A DNA stretch of 64,000 nt from Hymenoscyphus infarciens (GCA_001414345.1 LLCB01000031.1:186001-250000), one strand, 5' to 3'. Shown: positions 21,779 through 34,335, counted from the first letter of the stretch. Program-made: numbers and translations. Notes: a model not told the origin generated them from the sequence alone.

Positions 21779-22498
21779 CATTTTCTTCGTTCTCATGCCT
21801 GTTCTTCCAAAAATTATTTTGGGAGCAAACTACCACCAAAGCCTCCAGTGCAACAAACCATCACCTCTCCTCTCACATCCTCTGGTGTCAAACCTGAAAA
21901 AGACAAAGCACTCAAAGTCCCTGGCTATTCTCTAGCTGTTCACTGCTCCGACCCATCCAACGATCTCTTTCAAATCAACGACCTGAAGTTCAACCCAGTA
22001 AACCTACGAGTGTGAGCTTGACCTTCCCACCTTGAGCACCATAGACACACTGACCTCCCCTAACCTAGCGGATTCCTTGAATATATTAGTATGTGGGGAC
22101 ATTTCACCGCTGCTACTGGTGATAATCCAGTGCGTGGCAATTCTTCTTCCCTATCTCACGTCCGAGGCTAATGCTAACAAAATTCCCCGTGGGAGATAAT
22201 CACCGGCAGCATCGATGGTCGCGATGAATTAGGACCAATGTATGACTGTCCATTATGTAACCTCGATGTGTGGCAAGAAAGGGAAGTTCCCAATGTAATT
22301 GGGGATCGAAAGGATTACTTTTGGAGGAGCCGTGCTTCTCCTGCCATCAAGAAGGGTCATACGGAAATAAAGTCACCGGCACTTCCCCTGTGCCCCTTCA
22401 TGGAACTTTCGGGGGATTGGAAAGTCAGAGCAGAGGCTACGACGCAGAAAGGGGAGAGAATCTTCTGTGTGGAAGGTACTTTTAATTTTACCAAGTAG
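21779..22498 (+). CDS. ML/NPC2-like lipid-binding protein, 5' end not found
   Basis: Three exons join in frame: 21779-22011, 22069-22129 and 22196-22498. The introns are 57 bp (22012-22068, donor GTGAGC, CTAAC branch, acceptor CTAG) and 66 bp (22130-22195, donor GTGCGT, GCTAAC branch, weaker acceptor GGGAG). The product contains VPGYSLAVHCSDPSNDLFQI, a mid part with paired cysteines (DCPLC), and an ending (GERIFCVEGTFNFTK) that resembles ML-domain sterol/phospholipid transfer proteins of the NPC2 type. Exon 1 is open only back to a stop at 21776-21778 and has no ATG, and the expected signal peptide is missing. An ATG at 21795 lies in another frame, so a frameshift or a lost first exon is likely. 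The family assignment rests on overall pattern and is not certain. Confidence 0.5.
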
Positions 22499-22657
22499 CA
22501 TGCACTCACTATTTCGAGTAGGGACGTCGATTCATAGACGAGCTAGAGCAAGGGGAAATTATGTTACTGAAAACTCTTGCTTGAAGATAACAGCATCCCC
22601 TATAATTTACAAGGGGAGAGGGTTGAAAGCCAATCAAAAAATGAAACTCCACCACCT

Positions 22658-23259
22658 CTAACTACTCTCCTTAACAATACTCTCCAACGCCTTAACGTAA
22701 TCCCCCACCTCATTCGCCCCCGTAACAGTAATATCCCTCCGCTTCCCCTCAATAATAACCAACGGCACAGAATCAACCCCATTAGCCTCCTGCTCCTTGA
22801 TCAACGCCTTCACCTCCCTCAACCCCTTCTCCTCATCGCCAATAACATCCTCAGCCTCTTTCTCCTCGATCCCAGCTTCCTTACAAGCAGCCAGCAGCGT
22901 CTCTGTGGAACTAGGATGTTTCTCCTCCTCAAAATACATGCGATAAAGCGCGCTGACCAACTTATCCGCAACCTCGGGACCTTTGGAGGCCTGGAAATAT
23001 TGGATGATTCGATGGGCGGGGAGGGAGTTGGCCATTGTGCCGTTGAATTTGTAGTTGATGCCTGCCGAGACGCCGTAAGCTGTCATTAAGGTGGTATAAA
23101 GCTGCATCTTTTCTTCCGAGTCGCCGTATTTGGATTTTTTGTACCAGGCGTATTTGTCTTCTCCTTCTTGGGTGGCATCGGGGTAGAGTTGATAAGGGTG
23201 GTAGTGGACTTTGAAAGTTACCTTTTGAGAGGCATCTGTGGAGCGGACTAGGCGGAGGG
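22658..23259 (-). CDS. FrnE/DsbA-like thioredoxin-fold protein, catalytic exon missing
   Basis: The frame opens at a good acceptor (CACCAG at 23262-23260) with ALRLVRSTDASQKVTFKVHY, then HPYQLYPDA, a helical insert, and SVPLVIIEGKRRDITVTGAN, which carries the cis-Pro-type loop. It ends EVGDYVKALESIVKESS. This is the layout of the FrnE/DsbA oxidoreductase family (2-hydroxychromene-2-carboxylate isomerase-related) from just after the N-terminal CxxC helix to the end. I could not find an upstream exon with the expected CPWCY-type motif in the next 700 bases. The gene is therefore 5'-truncated or its first exon is unusually far away. An ATG at 23107 would give a 149-residue product without an active site. 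Role unknown. Confidence 0.6.
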
Positions 23260-25103
23260 CTGGTGGGTGTTAGTTGGGTTCATGTTTGGGTTTTTGATAT
23301 GCTGAAATTGTTCCAGAGGTTCGATGGGGAAATGCTCAGAGCAATTAGTTGCGAGAATCAAACCTCACAGAACAGGAAACTAATGCAAATTTCTATAGAC
23401 TAGTAGACTCGTGATGTAATGGCTTTATCGCGGATCGGGACAATGATAAACGCCCATCGAGAAAGGCAAAGTCATGGAAGTTTGGTGGCGAGGTGGAGCA
23501 CGTGATTTGTGCCACAACCCCTCTTTGGAATGTGAAGAGATAACTGTGGAATGCGTACCTTCGTCGAGTCTAAAAATAGAATTTCAAATCAGCTATTTAT
23601 TTTGTACTTCATAAATCTTAAGGATTCGCACCTCTTTTTCGCTAGGTAAGTCCTAAGATGAGGTTGTCAGCGGGTTCTTGTGGAAACAAGAGATTCAGGA
23701 ACTGGAGTCGAAATAATTGACTTACCAGGGACAAATCGTATCCAGAGTAAAGTTTATGGTTGATTCGTACATTGTGATGGTGATCTGGGTTGATAGAAAG
23801 GAAATCGGGGAGTTCAGATGATTGGAAATGCCGTCGGCTGCTTGAATGACACTGTCTCAATTGACCTCTTTCTTGTTGTTGATAAAAAGTAAGATGATCG
23901 AGTGGACACTGGAGAAGACGAAGATTGAAATCTCCAGAAATAAATAGTTGCTCTGTAGTAGAAGAACCGAGTTGCAAAATTAAAATCATACCACCCCTCC
24001 CCTCAACCCCTCATCATCAGTCCACATAAATTGGCGCCGCTCCCCGTTACCCCGCGACCGAAATGTGGAAATGTGAGATCATCGGGCTGCAGTCGGCCGG
24101 CTCCATTCCAGCTTCCTACCGAATTTTCGGAAACCACCAAAACTTCTTTATGAACAATCTTCTTTGAAAACTCTAGATATCCTTATAATGATATTAGGAG
24201 TTTTCATGGGAACCCATTGTTACCATAAATAGCATCTGCAGATTTTCTCTTCTGTGTCCCCTCGATGTCACCACGCGTCCTTCAAAGCCAAATACACCCG
24301 TACTAGCAATGAGGTTATTTGATAAAATTCAGACGACAGAGAGGCGGCAGAGAGGCGGTAGCGAACCGCTTGTGAAATTCTAACCTCCTCCTAAGCTGCT
24401 GTGAGCTGCTTTGGATCTATTCTATCGTGGAGTCCAAGAGATAGATATCTTCCTTCGATTCTCACGAGCTTGTCGGGTCATCGGAAGCTCGGCTGTAGCC
24501 CCCTGTTGCTTGTTTCTTTCAACAGAAAGGCTACAACTCAGCCTCGTTCTTTCTCTCCGCTCTGCATTTCTAAACATTCCTTGTCATCGCGGGCAGAAGA
24601 GAATGGAAGATGGAGGTTCAAACAAAGTTTAGGTCGTTCTTTCTTTACCACTGACGCTTCGGCTATCGCACAGCCACTCGGCGACTCCCCCTGTTTTCGG
24701 CCTGTGGCTGAACCAAACAAAGCTGCAAGCGGAGGCAAGTGCTAGCCATTTCATCAGTTCCTTCCTTAACTTACTACAATTTACGAAAACATCCATCTAG
24801 AATATCAAGATCTCAATACTCCTTCCTCATATATATAAAATATAGCCTCGCTCCTTTCTCAAAATGTCCCTATCACCATCACAAAGAAAAGGCAGGAAAG
24901 TACAAGAAGCCCCAACCGTTTTCAATACTATCCCACCATAACACCGTCGTTTGATATAAGTCTCTTCTCTCCTTATACAATTCCGCACTTTACTCTACAT
25001 TTGCTTTCACCCCCTTTTAGATCTTTGAAATAATACGCACCTTTGCTTCACTAACGTCAGAAAATCCAATCAACATAAAATCAAAACCCAACATTTCATC
25101 AAG
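23260..25103. other. intergenic, about 1.8 kb
   Basis: Short open frames at 23642-23989 (-) and 24401-24745 (+) have no recognisable domain or splice signals. A TATA-like TATATAAAATATAG at about 24831-24844 lies some 260 bp upstream of the GPI-type gene and may belong to its promoter. No transposon ends are visible. Confidence 0.4.
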
Positions 25104-26256
25104 ATGAAGTACTCTATTACAATCCTCGTAGCATCGGCTACCATTGTCAGTGCTCAAGGGCTCTCATAGTAGGATATCTTGATACTTCACATAATACGAT
25201 AAGCTAACGTGTTCATAGCGACGCGGAGAATGGGGCATTCTCCTGTAGGAACAAGCCCGATGGGAAATACTGTGCTCTACAAGGTTCTCTCAACACTAAT
25301 ATCATCATTACCTACGAGGGTAACAGACCCTCGGCAGTAAATTACAACGATATCCTTGTAAATGAGTTTCTATAAGGTGTCAAATTTACTCCTTGCTACG
25401 AGACGAGTCTAACCGCTGGTGATGCTGCATGCTCTAAGAACTACATAGTTTATGGACAAAATGGTAGCCAGGCCGCACTCCTACCTTCAGCAAACTGTGT
25501 GCTAATTCCTAAACTATCAAGCTCTACATCCACTACTGCTTCCTCGACAGCAAGCCTATCTAGCAGTTCTACTGGCTTATCATTGTTGTCAAGCGGTACT
25601 TCCTCGAGCTCTACCGTCACAAGCACTATAAGCATAACTATCACTTCGACATTTCTAACTATTGTACCCTCTAGCTTAACGACTCTACTAAGCAACTCTA
25701 CTGTTGTAAGCTCCACGACTATCACTTCGACATCAAACTCAACTGTTGTTCTATCTAGCTCAACCACCCCACTAAAAAATTCCACTGTCGTAAGCTCTAC
25801 GACCATCACCTCTGGATCTTCTACTAGGGCTGCCACTCTTACCACGTAAGCTTTCAAATCCCTGTACCTATCTTTGAGCATCTTCTAACATGCCCTCCCA
25901 GAATCGTCCCTCTTAAGCCAACCGCTCCATCAAACAGGAACAACATAGGTGGAAATAATGGTCAGAACGGACAGAATGGACAGAATGGCCAGAACGGAAA
26001 TAATGCCCAAAACGGCAGCAACGGCCAGAATGGCCAGAATGGCCAGAACGGAAATAATGCCCAAAACGGCAACAACGGAGCTAATGAAAACAATGGAAAC
26101 AATAGAGGAGCAAACCGCAACAGTGGTGGAGGAGGAGCAAATACACCTACCTCCCTATCCTCGACCCCGGCCGTGGAATTCACTAGCCAGGCCGTCACAA
26201 AAGCTGCCTCCACCGCTCTCGCAGCACTTAGTCTCTTCATCGTATACTTCTTATAA
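25104..26256 (+). pseudogene. secreted Ser/Thr-rich GPI-anchor-type protein with one in-frame stop
   Basis: Three exons: 25104-25168, 25219-25845 and 25902-26256. The introns are 50 bp (donor GTAGGA, GCTAAC branch) and 56 bp (donor GTAAGC, TCTAAC branch), giving 348 codons. A signal peptide (MKYSITILVASATIVSAQ) precedes a short Cys-containing domain (DAENGAFSC through DAACSKNYIVYG). Then come a Ser/Thr-rich stretch likely to be O-glycosylated, an Asn-Gly-Gln repeat region and a hydrophobic C-terminus (AASTALAALSLFIVYFL) typical of GPI attachment. The only defect is TAA at 25373-25375 (codon 73), where CAA is likely. From memory of similar fungal secreted proteins, some positions expected to be Cys read Tyr, also a G-to-A change. 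It is probably a recently inactivated cell-surface protein. Assembly error at the stop is possible. Confidence 0.7.
25958..26095 (+). repeat. Asn-Gly-Gln coding minisatellite
   Basis: Nine-base units of the type CAGAAYGGM encode tandem NGQ. A larger block, GGCCAGAACGGAAATAATGC and the ten bases after it, occurs twice (starting near 25987 and 26041). It is in frame with the surrounding gene and could vary in length between strains, as cell-wall protein repeats often do. Confidence 0.75.
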
Positions 26257-27180
26257 AATAGCTGCGCTAAAATTACTCGATTTACAATCTTATAAGCATA
26301 CAACAATCCCTCTTACCCCAATTTTAGAGCAATCGTATATAGGTTATTAAACAGAAACATTTAATACGCGGGATACAATCAATACACGAGGATATGTCTT
26401 TCAGTTCTTATTAAAGAGTTCTTTCTTGGAAGGCAGTCGTAGAGGAATCTCGGTTATTGAAAAAATATTTTTAATGTTTTGATAGATTGGAATAGAAAGT
26501 TAGCATATACATTATACTCTAGGCATTTGTTATAAAAGTAGAACAAAAAGAGGGTGGTTATAATTTTTAATCTTAAATTTTTAGATCTTTTCATAAAATT
26601 GGTTATGTCCTTGGATTATGCTAAGTAACTTGGTTATTTTGATTGTCCGGTTTTCGTTCCGAGTTAGCCCTGATTACTATACTAAAAGTTAAGCAGCATT
26701 TACCAATGCTTTCTCTTAACCAACTCACCACGGCTTAAAGCAAGCTCTTCTTGAGAATGCCTCTTATTAACAGCCTTATATCCAGCCAGCTTGACCCTAG
26801 CTACGAATTTTATTTATTTTACTTCGTGTTACTCGGAGGAACCCCGCCAAAATGCGCCCGCAGTTTCCCTCCGCAGCTGAACTCGGGCGCGTCTCCAAGA
26901 CTCTAGAACCCGAGAGATGCTTCCCAACACATCTGCAGGATATATTCCTTTTTTCGGCTGTGCCTCATTCTCTTCCTTATTGTCAGCTCTGCATATTGTT
27001 AACAGTCTCCTATTTTCCTTCTGTTATAGTGAATCCTACGAACCATACCCGTACAACCTCACTGTACCCCTCTTTTTTCACGACTCCGCCGCCTCAAACC
27101 TTACAATACCTACACCCCACCTTATCGATACCTTGTCCTTATTAGTAATCCCTCCTCAACCTCTATACGAACTCAATTAA
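26257..27180. other. intergenic, about 0.9 kb, mildly AT-rich
   Basis: This includes the 3' flank of the GPI-type gene and the upstream region of the PLC-like gene. AT content rises around 26450-26600 but CA and TG are still present. No gene is seen. Confidence 0.45.
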
Positions 27181-28608
27181 ATGACCATGCCTAGTAAAGG
27201 ACTCGACTGTTACTCCTACATCGCCGTTGACGGCGCCGCAATCGAATTCTCCGTCCCCGGCACCACAATCCGTAAAGACCAACTCCGCCAATTTGGACAA
27301 GACTACCTCGAGGTTAACAAGAAAGAGATCAAAGGGCACTTCAATTTCAGTAGCACATTCTCCTTCAAAGTTACGCACAATGAGAACCAGATTGCGGAGG
27401 AGAGCATCAGCATTAATATTATTACTGGCAATCTAGAGAATGGTAACCTAAAAATGATGGAGAATACCCAGAGCATAGTAACAGGAGATGCAATTGTTAC
27501 ATATGGCTTTTACAATACACTAGATACCATTACCCACCAAGGATGTGCAAGCCTGCCAACAAGCGATCAATGTTGGGTATACGTTGCCCCGAACCATTCG
27601 AGTTGGATGAGTCAAATTGCGCCTCCAGGATCACCCTAAGCAGATAAGCCATTCTTAAAGTTCATGCTGCCAGCTGCCCACAATATAGGCATAAACTCTA
27701 TACAGAACTCGGAGGTGTGCCTTCAAAGCGATACCCTCATCGAGGTTATAAAGAGAATAAACTCAATCTTCGCAAAGGTAGCAGGAATGATAACCCACGA
27801 AACAGCGAAAGCGATCGCCCCCAACATCGTCAAAGGCCTCGCCCTTACACAAAAAGATACCCTCCTTACCATCCTCGACATAGGCGTATGATACTTTGAA
27901 TTCCGTCCTACATACCTGTACAACGAAATCCGTCATGGCATAGGAATTCCCAACGAACTCTACTTCATGTACTCTGCAATTCTCAGAATGGCATACTCCT
28001 AATTCCTCCGCGAACTAGTCGACTTCCTCGTCTAACACCTCGACAAAATAGTAGTCGTCTAACTCTGCTAGGATGGCGTCCTAGGCGAATGCGCACACCT
28101 AAGTAACGAAGATATAAATAACTACCTCCAAAACGCGCTCAACTCGACCAATAGAGCCATCGCCCACGGCACCCTCGACAACATGCTTACGAAATCTACA
28201 TCCCAACTCCGTGCCGAGCAAAAGAGGCTAATCCTCTTTATAAACTCGGATTCCTTCTCTACTTATATAGATAAGGGAAACGCGACTATATATAGGGATA
28301 CGATTATTAATAAGTTTAATAATCTATCTCTTAAACAGTAGGGGGGATATCTGTTTATAAATCTACAGTACTAGGCTACGGCGACGAATATCCCTGAGGT
28401 AGTGGTGTTTAGTGTGCTGAATACTAATGCTAGTTCTAGTTGTCTTTTGGGGACGAAGCCGATTTGTGATTCGAAGACGCTGCCGTAGATATAGAGGGAA
28501 GGAGGTAGGTTAGTAGATGGGCAATTAGTTGTAGTTATAAATGATTTTTATAATAGGGCAACTAGTAATGTATGTATTAAGTGGAGTCGTCGGAGGTTAG
28601 AGGGATGA
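27181..28608 (+). pseudogene. RIP-broken PLC-like phosphodiesterase
   Basis: One frame runs without any indel from ATG 27181 to TGA 28606 and is interrupted by stops at 27637, 27889, 28000, 28033, 28060, 28069, 28339, 28372, 28486 and 28492. Recognisable blocks of the fungal PLC-like phosphodiesterase (TIM-barrel) family remain: FLKFMLPAAHNIGINSIQ near 27655, YFEFRPTYLYN at 27892, DGVLGECAHLSNEDINNYLQ at 28072, RLILFINSDSFSTY at 28228, NIPEVVVFSVLNTNASSSCL at 28390 and QLVVVINDFYN at 28522. Every stop can be explained by C-to-T or G-to-A (Gln, Arg or Trp codons). Damage is light in the first 450 bp and dense towards the AT-rich block on the right. The protein would have been about 475 residues. 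The gene is inactive. Confidence 0.8.
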
Positions 28609-31600
28609 TTTCTTTACTTTAGCTAACAGGTTAGAGGGGATGTTGAGGGTTTACATTGATACCTAGATGGTGTGGAGAAATTAGATACCCTACAACGTTA
28701 GTATTTACTCAAGTTTTACTAACTTAATGGTTTCCTCCTTCCCTTTACGCCTAAGACAGTTAGGTATTACTCTCGTAAGTCTATATCTTAGGCGATTGCT
28801 TACGATTTATAGCCATCTCTTGTTATTTTCCTTCTTATCTTATGAATAGGATAACTATCCTATGATACTAGAAGTAAAGAAATTTCCAATTGAAGAAGGT
28901 CTATGTTATGAAGGCTTTAAAGGGTTACAGGCCCTGTTAAAAAATCGTATAATTTTAAGAACTAAGTATATAAAAACCCTAGCGTAAAAAACCATTCTAG
29001 ACTACTAGTGCGATTACTTGTGATTTTACTTGGGGTTAGTCTGTTCCAATCGCTGTAGTTGGAACTTGGGCTTTGAAACGTAGGGTTACACTTTAGAGGT
29101 CGCCTTCTCAGAATTTGCCTCCCCTCTAATTCATCTAAATCTTACTAAGTAAGCTTTTCTTCTTCGGGATAAGCTGTTATGTATATAAACCACCAGTAAG
29201 CTGCTTTAAAAATCTTAGCCACATACTCCGTCTACTGTGCTACCTACCCTGCTATCTCGACTTTTAGATTAAGACGTAGGTTTTTGATAAAAGCGGTAGC
29301 AACTTCTATAGAGGATAAAGTGCGCTATAATGGCTTCTGCTTCGTAGCGTCGGTATACTAAAGCTATAAAGGGTAGGCGAGTTTATAAAGGAGAATCTGA
29401 GGGTAAAATTTTTAGGGAAGTCTACTGAAATATAGGGCTTATGCTAGATTACGGCTTTAGTACACTATTTATAGTATAGTGTTCTTTTGTTTATATTCTT
29501 TTATACGAGTTTGATATTTTTTATATATATTCTCCGACAATTCTAGAGGTAAATACACCTCCTGTACTACTAATACACACCTTAGTAGTTTAAACACGCT
29601 AATCTACTACACCCCTCTACTATATTACTAAGTCGGAGAGATAAGCTCTGAATAGACAGTAGTAGGAACTAAAGAAAAGAAGAATCGTACTTATAAGAAA
29701 GCTCGAGAGACGAAGAAGAACGAGCTAAAAGGCTATATAAACTAGAATAGAAGATATACTACTTGCTCTTAGAGCTCGGCCTACAGCCTACGTAGTGTAA
29801 GAATAATAATAATAATATATATATTCTCTATAAGCAATTAGAAAGAACTATAACTTATATATTATAGTACTATAGATATACAGATTTAACTAAGCCTCGA
29901 CTCTCTTAAGAGATAGTTATACTAGTTATAACTAGCTTATACTCTAGAAAGAACCTTAGCTAGTAACGTAGCTATAAATAACTACTAGAGCTACTAATAG
30001 TAGTATAGCTATAATATAGTAATATATAGATAGCTAGAACTTAATTAAGAAGTTTTATTAGTCTATTAAAGTCTAAATATTCTAGATATATTAGTATAAT
30101 AGCTACTAAGAAGTATTTATAATATATATAATTAATAAAGTTTTTAGACTTATTAGTCTATTTGATACTAAAAAGTAGAAAATAATATATATATAATTAA
30201 CTAGCTCTTTTAAGCTTATTACTCTATTAAAGTCTAAAAAGTATAGATTTATTAGTTTATTAGAGTCTATAATTACTATTATTATTCTAATATTATACTT
30301 TAGTTTCTCTAGATAGTTTATAACTATATATATATATTATATCTTTATTTTCAAAGTTTCTACGCTTAGATAGTTTAGTATAAAGCTATATACTACGTAT
30401 CTACTATATTATAATTTTCTAACTAAGTTAGCTAACTCTTAGAAAAGCTAGTTATAACTAATAGAACTATAATAATACGAAATATATACTACTATAAAAG
30501 CGATATATAGAAGTACGTTTAGTTAACTAATATACTTAAATACTAGATTCTAATATAAAGAAAAAAAGTAAATTAGTTCTTTTTAAATAGAAGAGAGTTA
30601 GAGTATCTATTTATAAGAGAGTATTTAGATAATACTAAAAGTCTAAAATCTTATAAATTAGTAAGTAAATTTAGCTATTTAAAATAGTTAGCTATTATAA
30701 TAACTTACTCTTAAAAGAGTAGAAGCTCGCCTCTATTATTTATAGATTTATAGTAATTTATAAAGGTTCTATAAAATAGATATAAGAAAAAAGAGCTACT
30801 ATTTATAAATCTTTAAATATAAATAGATTTATTAGATATTTTAAGAGAACTTTCTATAACTATAGATATAAGATACTACGCTTTTATAGAGTACTACTAC
30901 ACTACTATACTCTTTTATATTTTCTATACTTCTATTACTATAATAGTAGTAGAAGAAGAGAAAGTATAATAATATAAAAGATATATTATAACTAAAGAGG
31001 TTTATAAAAGTACGTTTAATAGATTAATATAGATAGATACTAAGATTTAATACTAGGAAAAAGACTAAATTAGCTTTAATAATAGAGTGTTAAAATATCT
31101 ATAAATAAAAGATTAAATAATATAAAAGTCTAAAACCTATATAATATATATAATATAAGCTCTAATATCTAATCTTATATAAATCACGTAGAGTATTACG
31201 TAATAAGATATAAATAAGAGACTAACTAGCTCGAAGGCTTCTAACTATATAACTTAGCTAGAGATCTAAGTTTCTAGTCTATTATATAACAGCTATACTT
31301 ATTATAGATATCTTCTATCTAAAGTCTTTAATCTAAAGTTATAAAACAAAATAGTCTATATCTAGCTCTACTCTATAATAGTTTATAAAGTTAATAACTA
31401 ATAGCTACGGTTTCTAGTATTAAAGAGCTATATAATCTTTTTATTTATAAGCTTTTATTCTAAGAGCTTAAATTATTAAATTAGCTAAGTACTTAATAAC
31501 TCTCTCTATTAACGCTTTACTTTTACTTTCTAATAATAGCTTTTTAAAAAATTCTCTTAACTTACTAAAGACTTATTCTTAATCTTTATAACTTATTCTA

Positions 31601-31664
31601 TTACTTATAGCTTTAATAGAAGGGTTTTAAGCTTATAAAAATTCTTCTTATTTATATTAGCTTT

Positions 31665-31975
31665 TGTAATAGTATACTGTTATTCTAGACAGCTAGAAGT
31701 ACCTACTATATATAAGGTTTCAGTAGTTATTGTCTTATATTATCTATTTTAGGAAGGTTATATAGGTTTAAGCTTTTATATTAGCTAAGGTTATTCGGTT
31801 TTAGACTCTTTTATATAGTCTAAACCTCTTATATATAGCAGCCTACTCTTCTAGAGTTAGAAAAGGCTAGTTTAGCCTTTTCTTCTATATTAGAGCCTAG
31901 TATTTATATATACTATTCTACTAAACGCACTCCTATATACCTCTTCTATAGTTATATATATTTCGTACTATTATA
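31665..31975 (+). repeat. 5' LTR of the 3.9-kb element
   Basis: 311 bp, beginning TGTAATAGTATACTG and ending TTCGTACTATTATA. It matches the right LTR over its full length with mostly C/T and A/G differences. Confidence 0.85.
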
Positions 31976-34014
31976 TAAAAAGGCTAAACTCTTCTCCGCC
32001 AGTGATAGTATAAATAATATCTCTTTTCAAGCTTTTTATCACTTCTTTTATTTCGAATTCGAAGTCGACATATCTTTTGCTTTAGACTAGAATCGGACTA
32101 GAAGGATAATATTCTTAAATAGCTAGGTAATTAAAGACTACCTAGATAGCTAGTAATACTAGGGTTTAGTATCTATATAGACAGCTAGTAAAAATCGTAT
32201 TATAGACACGTTAAAAGATTAGAATACACTAAGTATTCCTAAGAATCCTAATAACCCTAGGATTAGTAAATAAGTTAACTTTATAGTTATTATAAAGGCT
32301 TCTAAACCTAACCTTACCCTCTCTCTTCTAAATCGACATCTTTAAAATATTAGACCTAGTTCTACTACAAGGTGTTAAACGACCTTCTAGAGCTACTCCT
32401 CTTTTTTAAAAGACAACTCTCTAAACTCTCTCTAATCTATAACTATATACTAAAATAATAAAGGCTTAGCTCTCTAAAGAGATAACCTTCTTAAATATAG
32501 ACTAAATATAGATAATATATAGAAGAGATAGTAGTATATAAAAGATAAAACAATTAGTTAGAGAGATAGAGAATAAAATTATAAGTAAACTCTAAAGTTA
32601 ATAACTTAAAAAACACTCTAACTCTGAACCCTCTCTAATCTAACCCTCTTTTAAACCTTTGTTCGAACTCTTCTTTACTTTTAAAGCCCTAATTCAGACC
32701 TCTTTCGCTTAAGAGACATAGCTAGCTCTAATGTCTTCTAACTTATATAATATAGTACTAAAGCCTCTTTAAATACTCTCTAACCTTAACGAAAAAGTAA
32801 GATAACTGAAACTAATACGTAAAGCTCTTATTTAGAGTATAATAACTAGACTAGCTAGGAACTATCTAGAGCTTAGATATAAGTTAGAGTTAGTTTAGAA
32901 TACTTTCTAAGATTAAGAAGAGATAGTTACTCTTTTTAGATACTTACTTTTTAACCGGTTATAAGATAGAGGATACTTAGAACGCTATTAGATCCTTATA
33001 AATAGATAACGAAGATAGTCGAATTTAGTTCTACTATATAGTATCGAGCAATAACCCCTTTTAAGGACACGCCTCTTTCTAAAAGCCGCCTAAATAATAC
33101 TTATATACTAAGATCTAGAAGATCTTAACGAAATAATAGTTAAAGAGACTAGTAGGACTTCTTAAATATAGACTAGATACAGTCGGTTATATAAGCTTTA
33201 GAAGTAGAGAATTAAGAAATAAGGAATTAGCTAGCTAAGCTAGAAAGACAGATAAGTAATCTTATATTTCAAAGTTAATAAATTACTTTACCTCTAAACC
33301 TTCTCTAATCTAACCCTCTCCTACTTCTAAGCTTGAATTTATACCTCTTTCAGCTATAGGCAGCTACCTCTAATGCCTTTCTACTACTTCTCTTAAATCG
33401 GATATAAATCGGTTAAAATACGCTTTCTATTAGAATAAAACTTAGAAGCAAGCTCTTAGCTAAGTTATCGCTATTAATCCTAACCGAACATTATCTAACT
33501 CTACTCTAAACTTCTATCAAACTAAAAGACTACGACTACGGTTATAGACCAAGTCCTCGCTAGTATAAAGGTTAAAAGAGATAGAAGTAGAATTAAGAAC
33601 AAGATTATACTAAAGAAACGTTTACTTTTCAAGTATAGCTATACTTAGAGAGAATAGTAATAGTTCTTTTATATATAGGATAAGATTATACCTTAGCTTT
33701 AAAACGCGTCTACTATACTTAAGAGATACTAGAATTATAACTTTACTAAGTTAGTAAATAATCTTTTAGCTCTAGATAAGAAGAGATACTAAAATACTAA
33801 GTTAACCGCTAATAAAACGACTAAGCCTGTCGATATTAGTACTACGGTTCAGAATACCCCTCTATCTAGCTCTAAACTCTCTATAACCTAATAGTAACTC
33901 TTTCTTCGAAATCAGAAGATAAATAAGTCTTTAAGTACCTTAAAAGGAACGAGGCAGTCTATAGGCTTAAGTAATACAGTTTTATATAACTAGATATCTA
34001 AACTTAGATACTAC

Positions 34015-34335
34015 TATATCTAAAACTACTCCTTTTATTATTCTAAACTTCGGATAATATAATAACTTCGATATTAAGTTCATTTAACTAGCTGAAACTC
34101 CTCCTTTTATTATCTTAAACTTTAGATAGTATTTTCAACATTCGATATTAAGTCTTTTAACTAGCTGAAACTCTACCCCTTTTTATTATCTTAAACATCG
34201 GACAGCATTTTTAAATTCAGTAATAACTTCGCCTTTAGCTAGCTGAAACTACCTCTTTTATTATCCCTAGATACTTAGACAAGAATTTCAACTTCGACAA
34301 CTTAGCTACAACTTCGCTTTTAACCAGCTAAAACG
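34015..34335 (+). repeat. tandem repeat of 72-88 bp inside the LTR element
   Basis: Four units each carry the block AGCTGAAACT followed by CTTTTATTATC and a CTTCG-containing stretch. The anchors lie near 34019, 34091, 34164, 34252 and 34327. Two to three matching units occur in the sibling element at 44890-45070. Confidence 0.7.

Noticed and set aside
23642..23989. 115-codon minus-strand open frame
   Set aside because: No domain, no splice partner, and residue composition typical of random frames.
24401..24745. 114-codon plus-strand open frame
   Set aside because: Composition is mixed, an overlapping minus-strand frame of similar quality exists, no domain or signal peptide is visible, and it lies in the upstream region of the GPI-type gene.
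27181..27639. Stand-alone 152-residue protein
   Set aside because: The same frame continues past the TAA at 27637 with clear PLC-like family blocks, so this is only the undamaged first third of a pseudogene.
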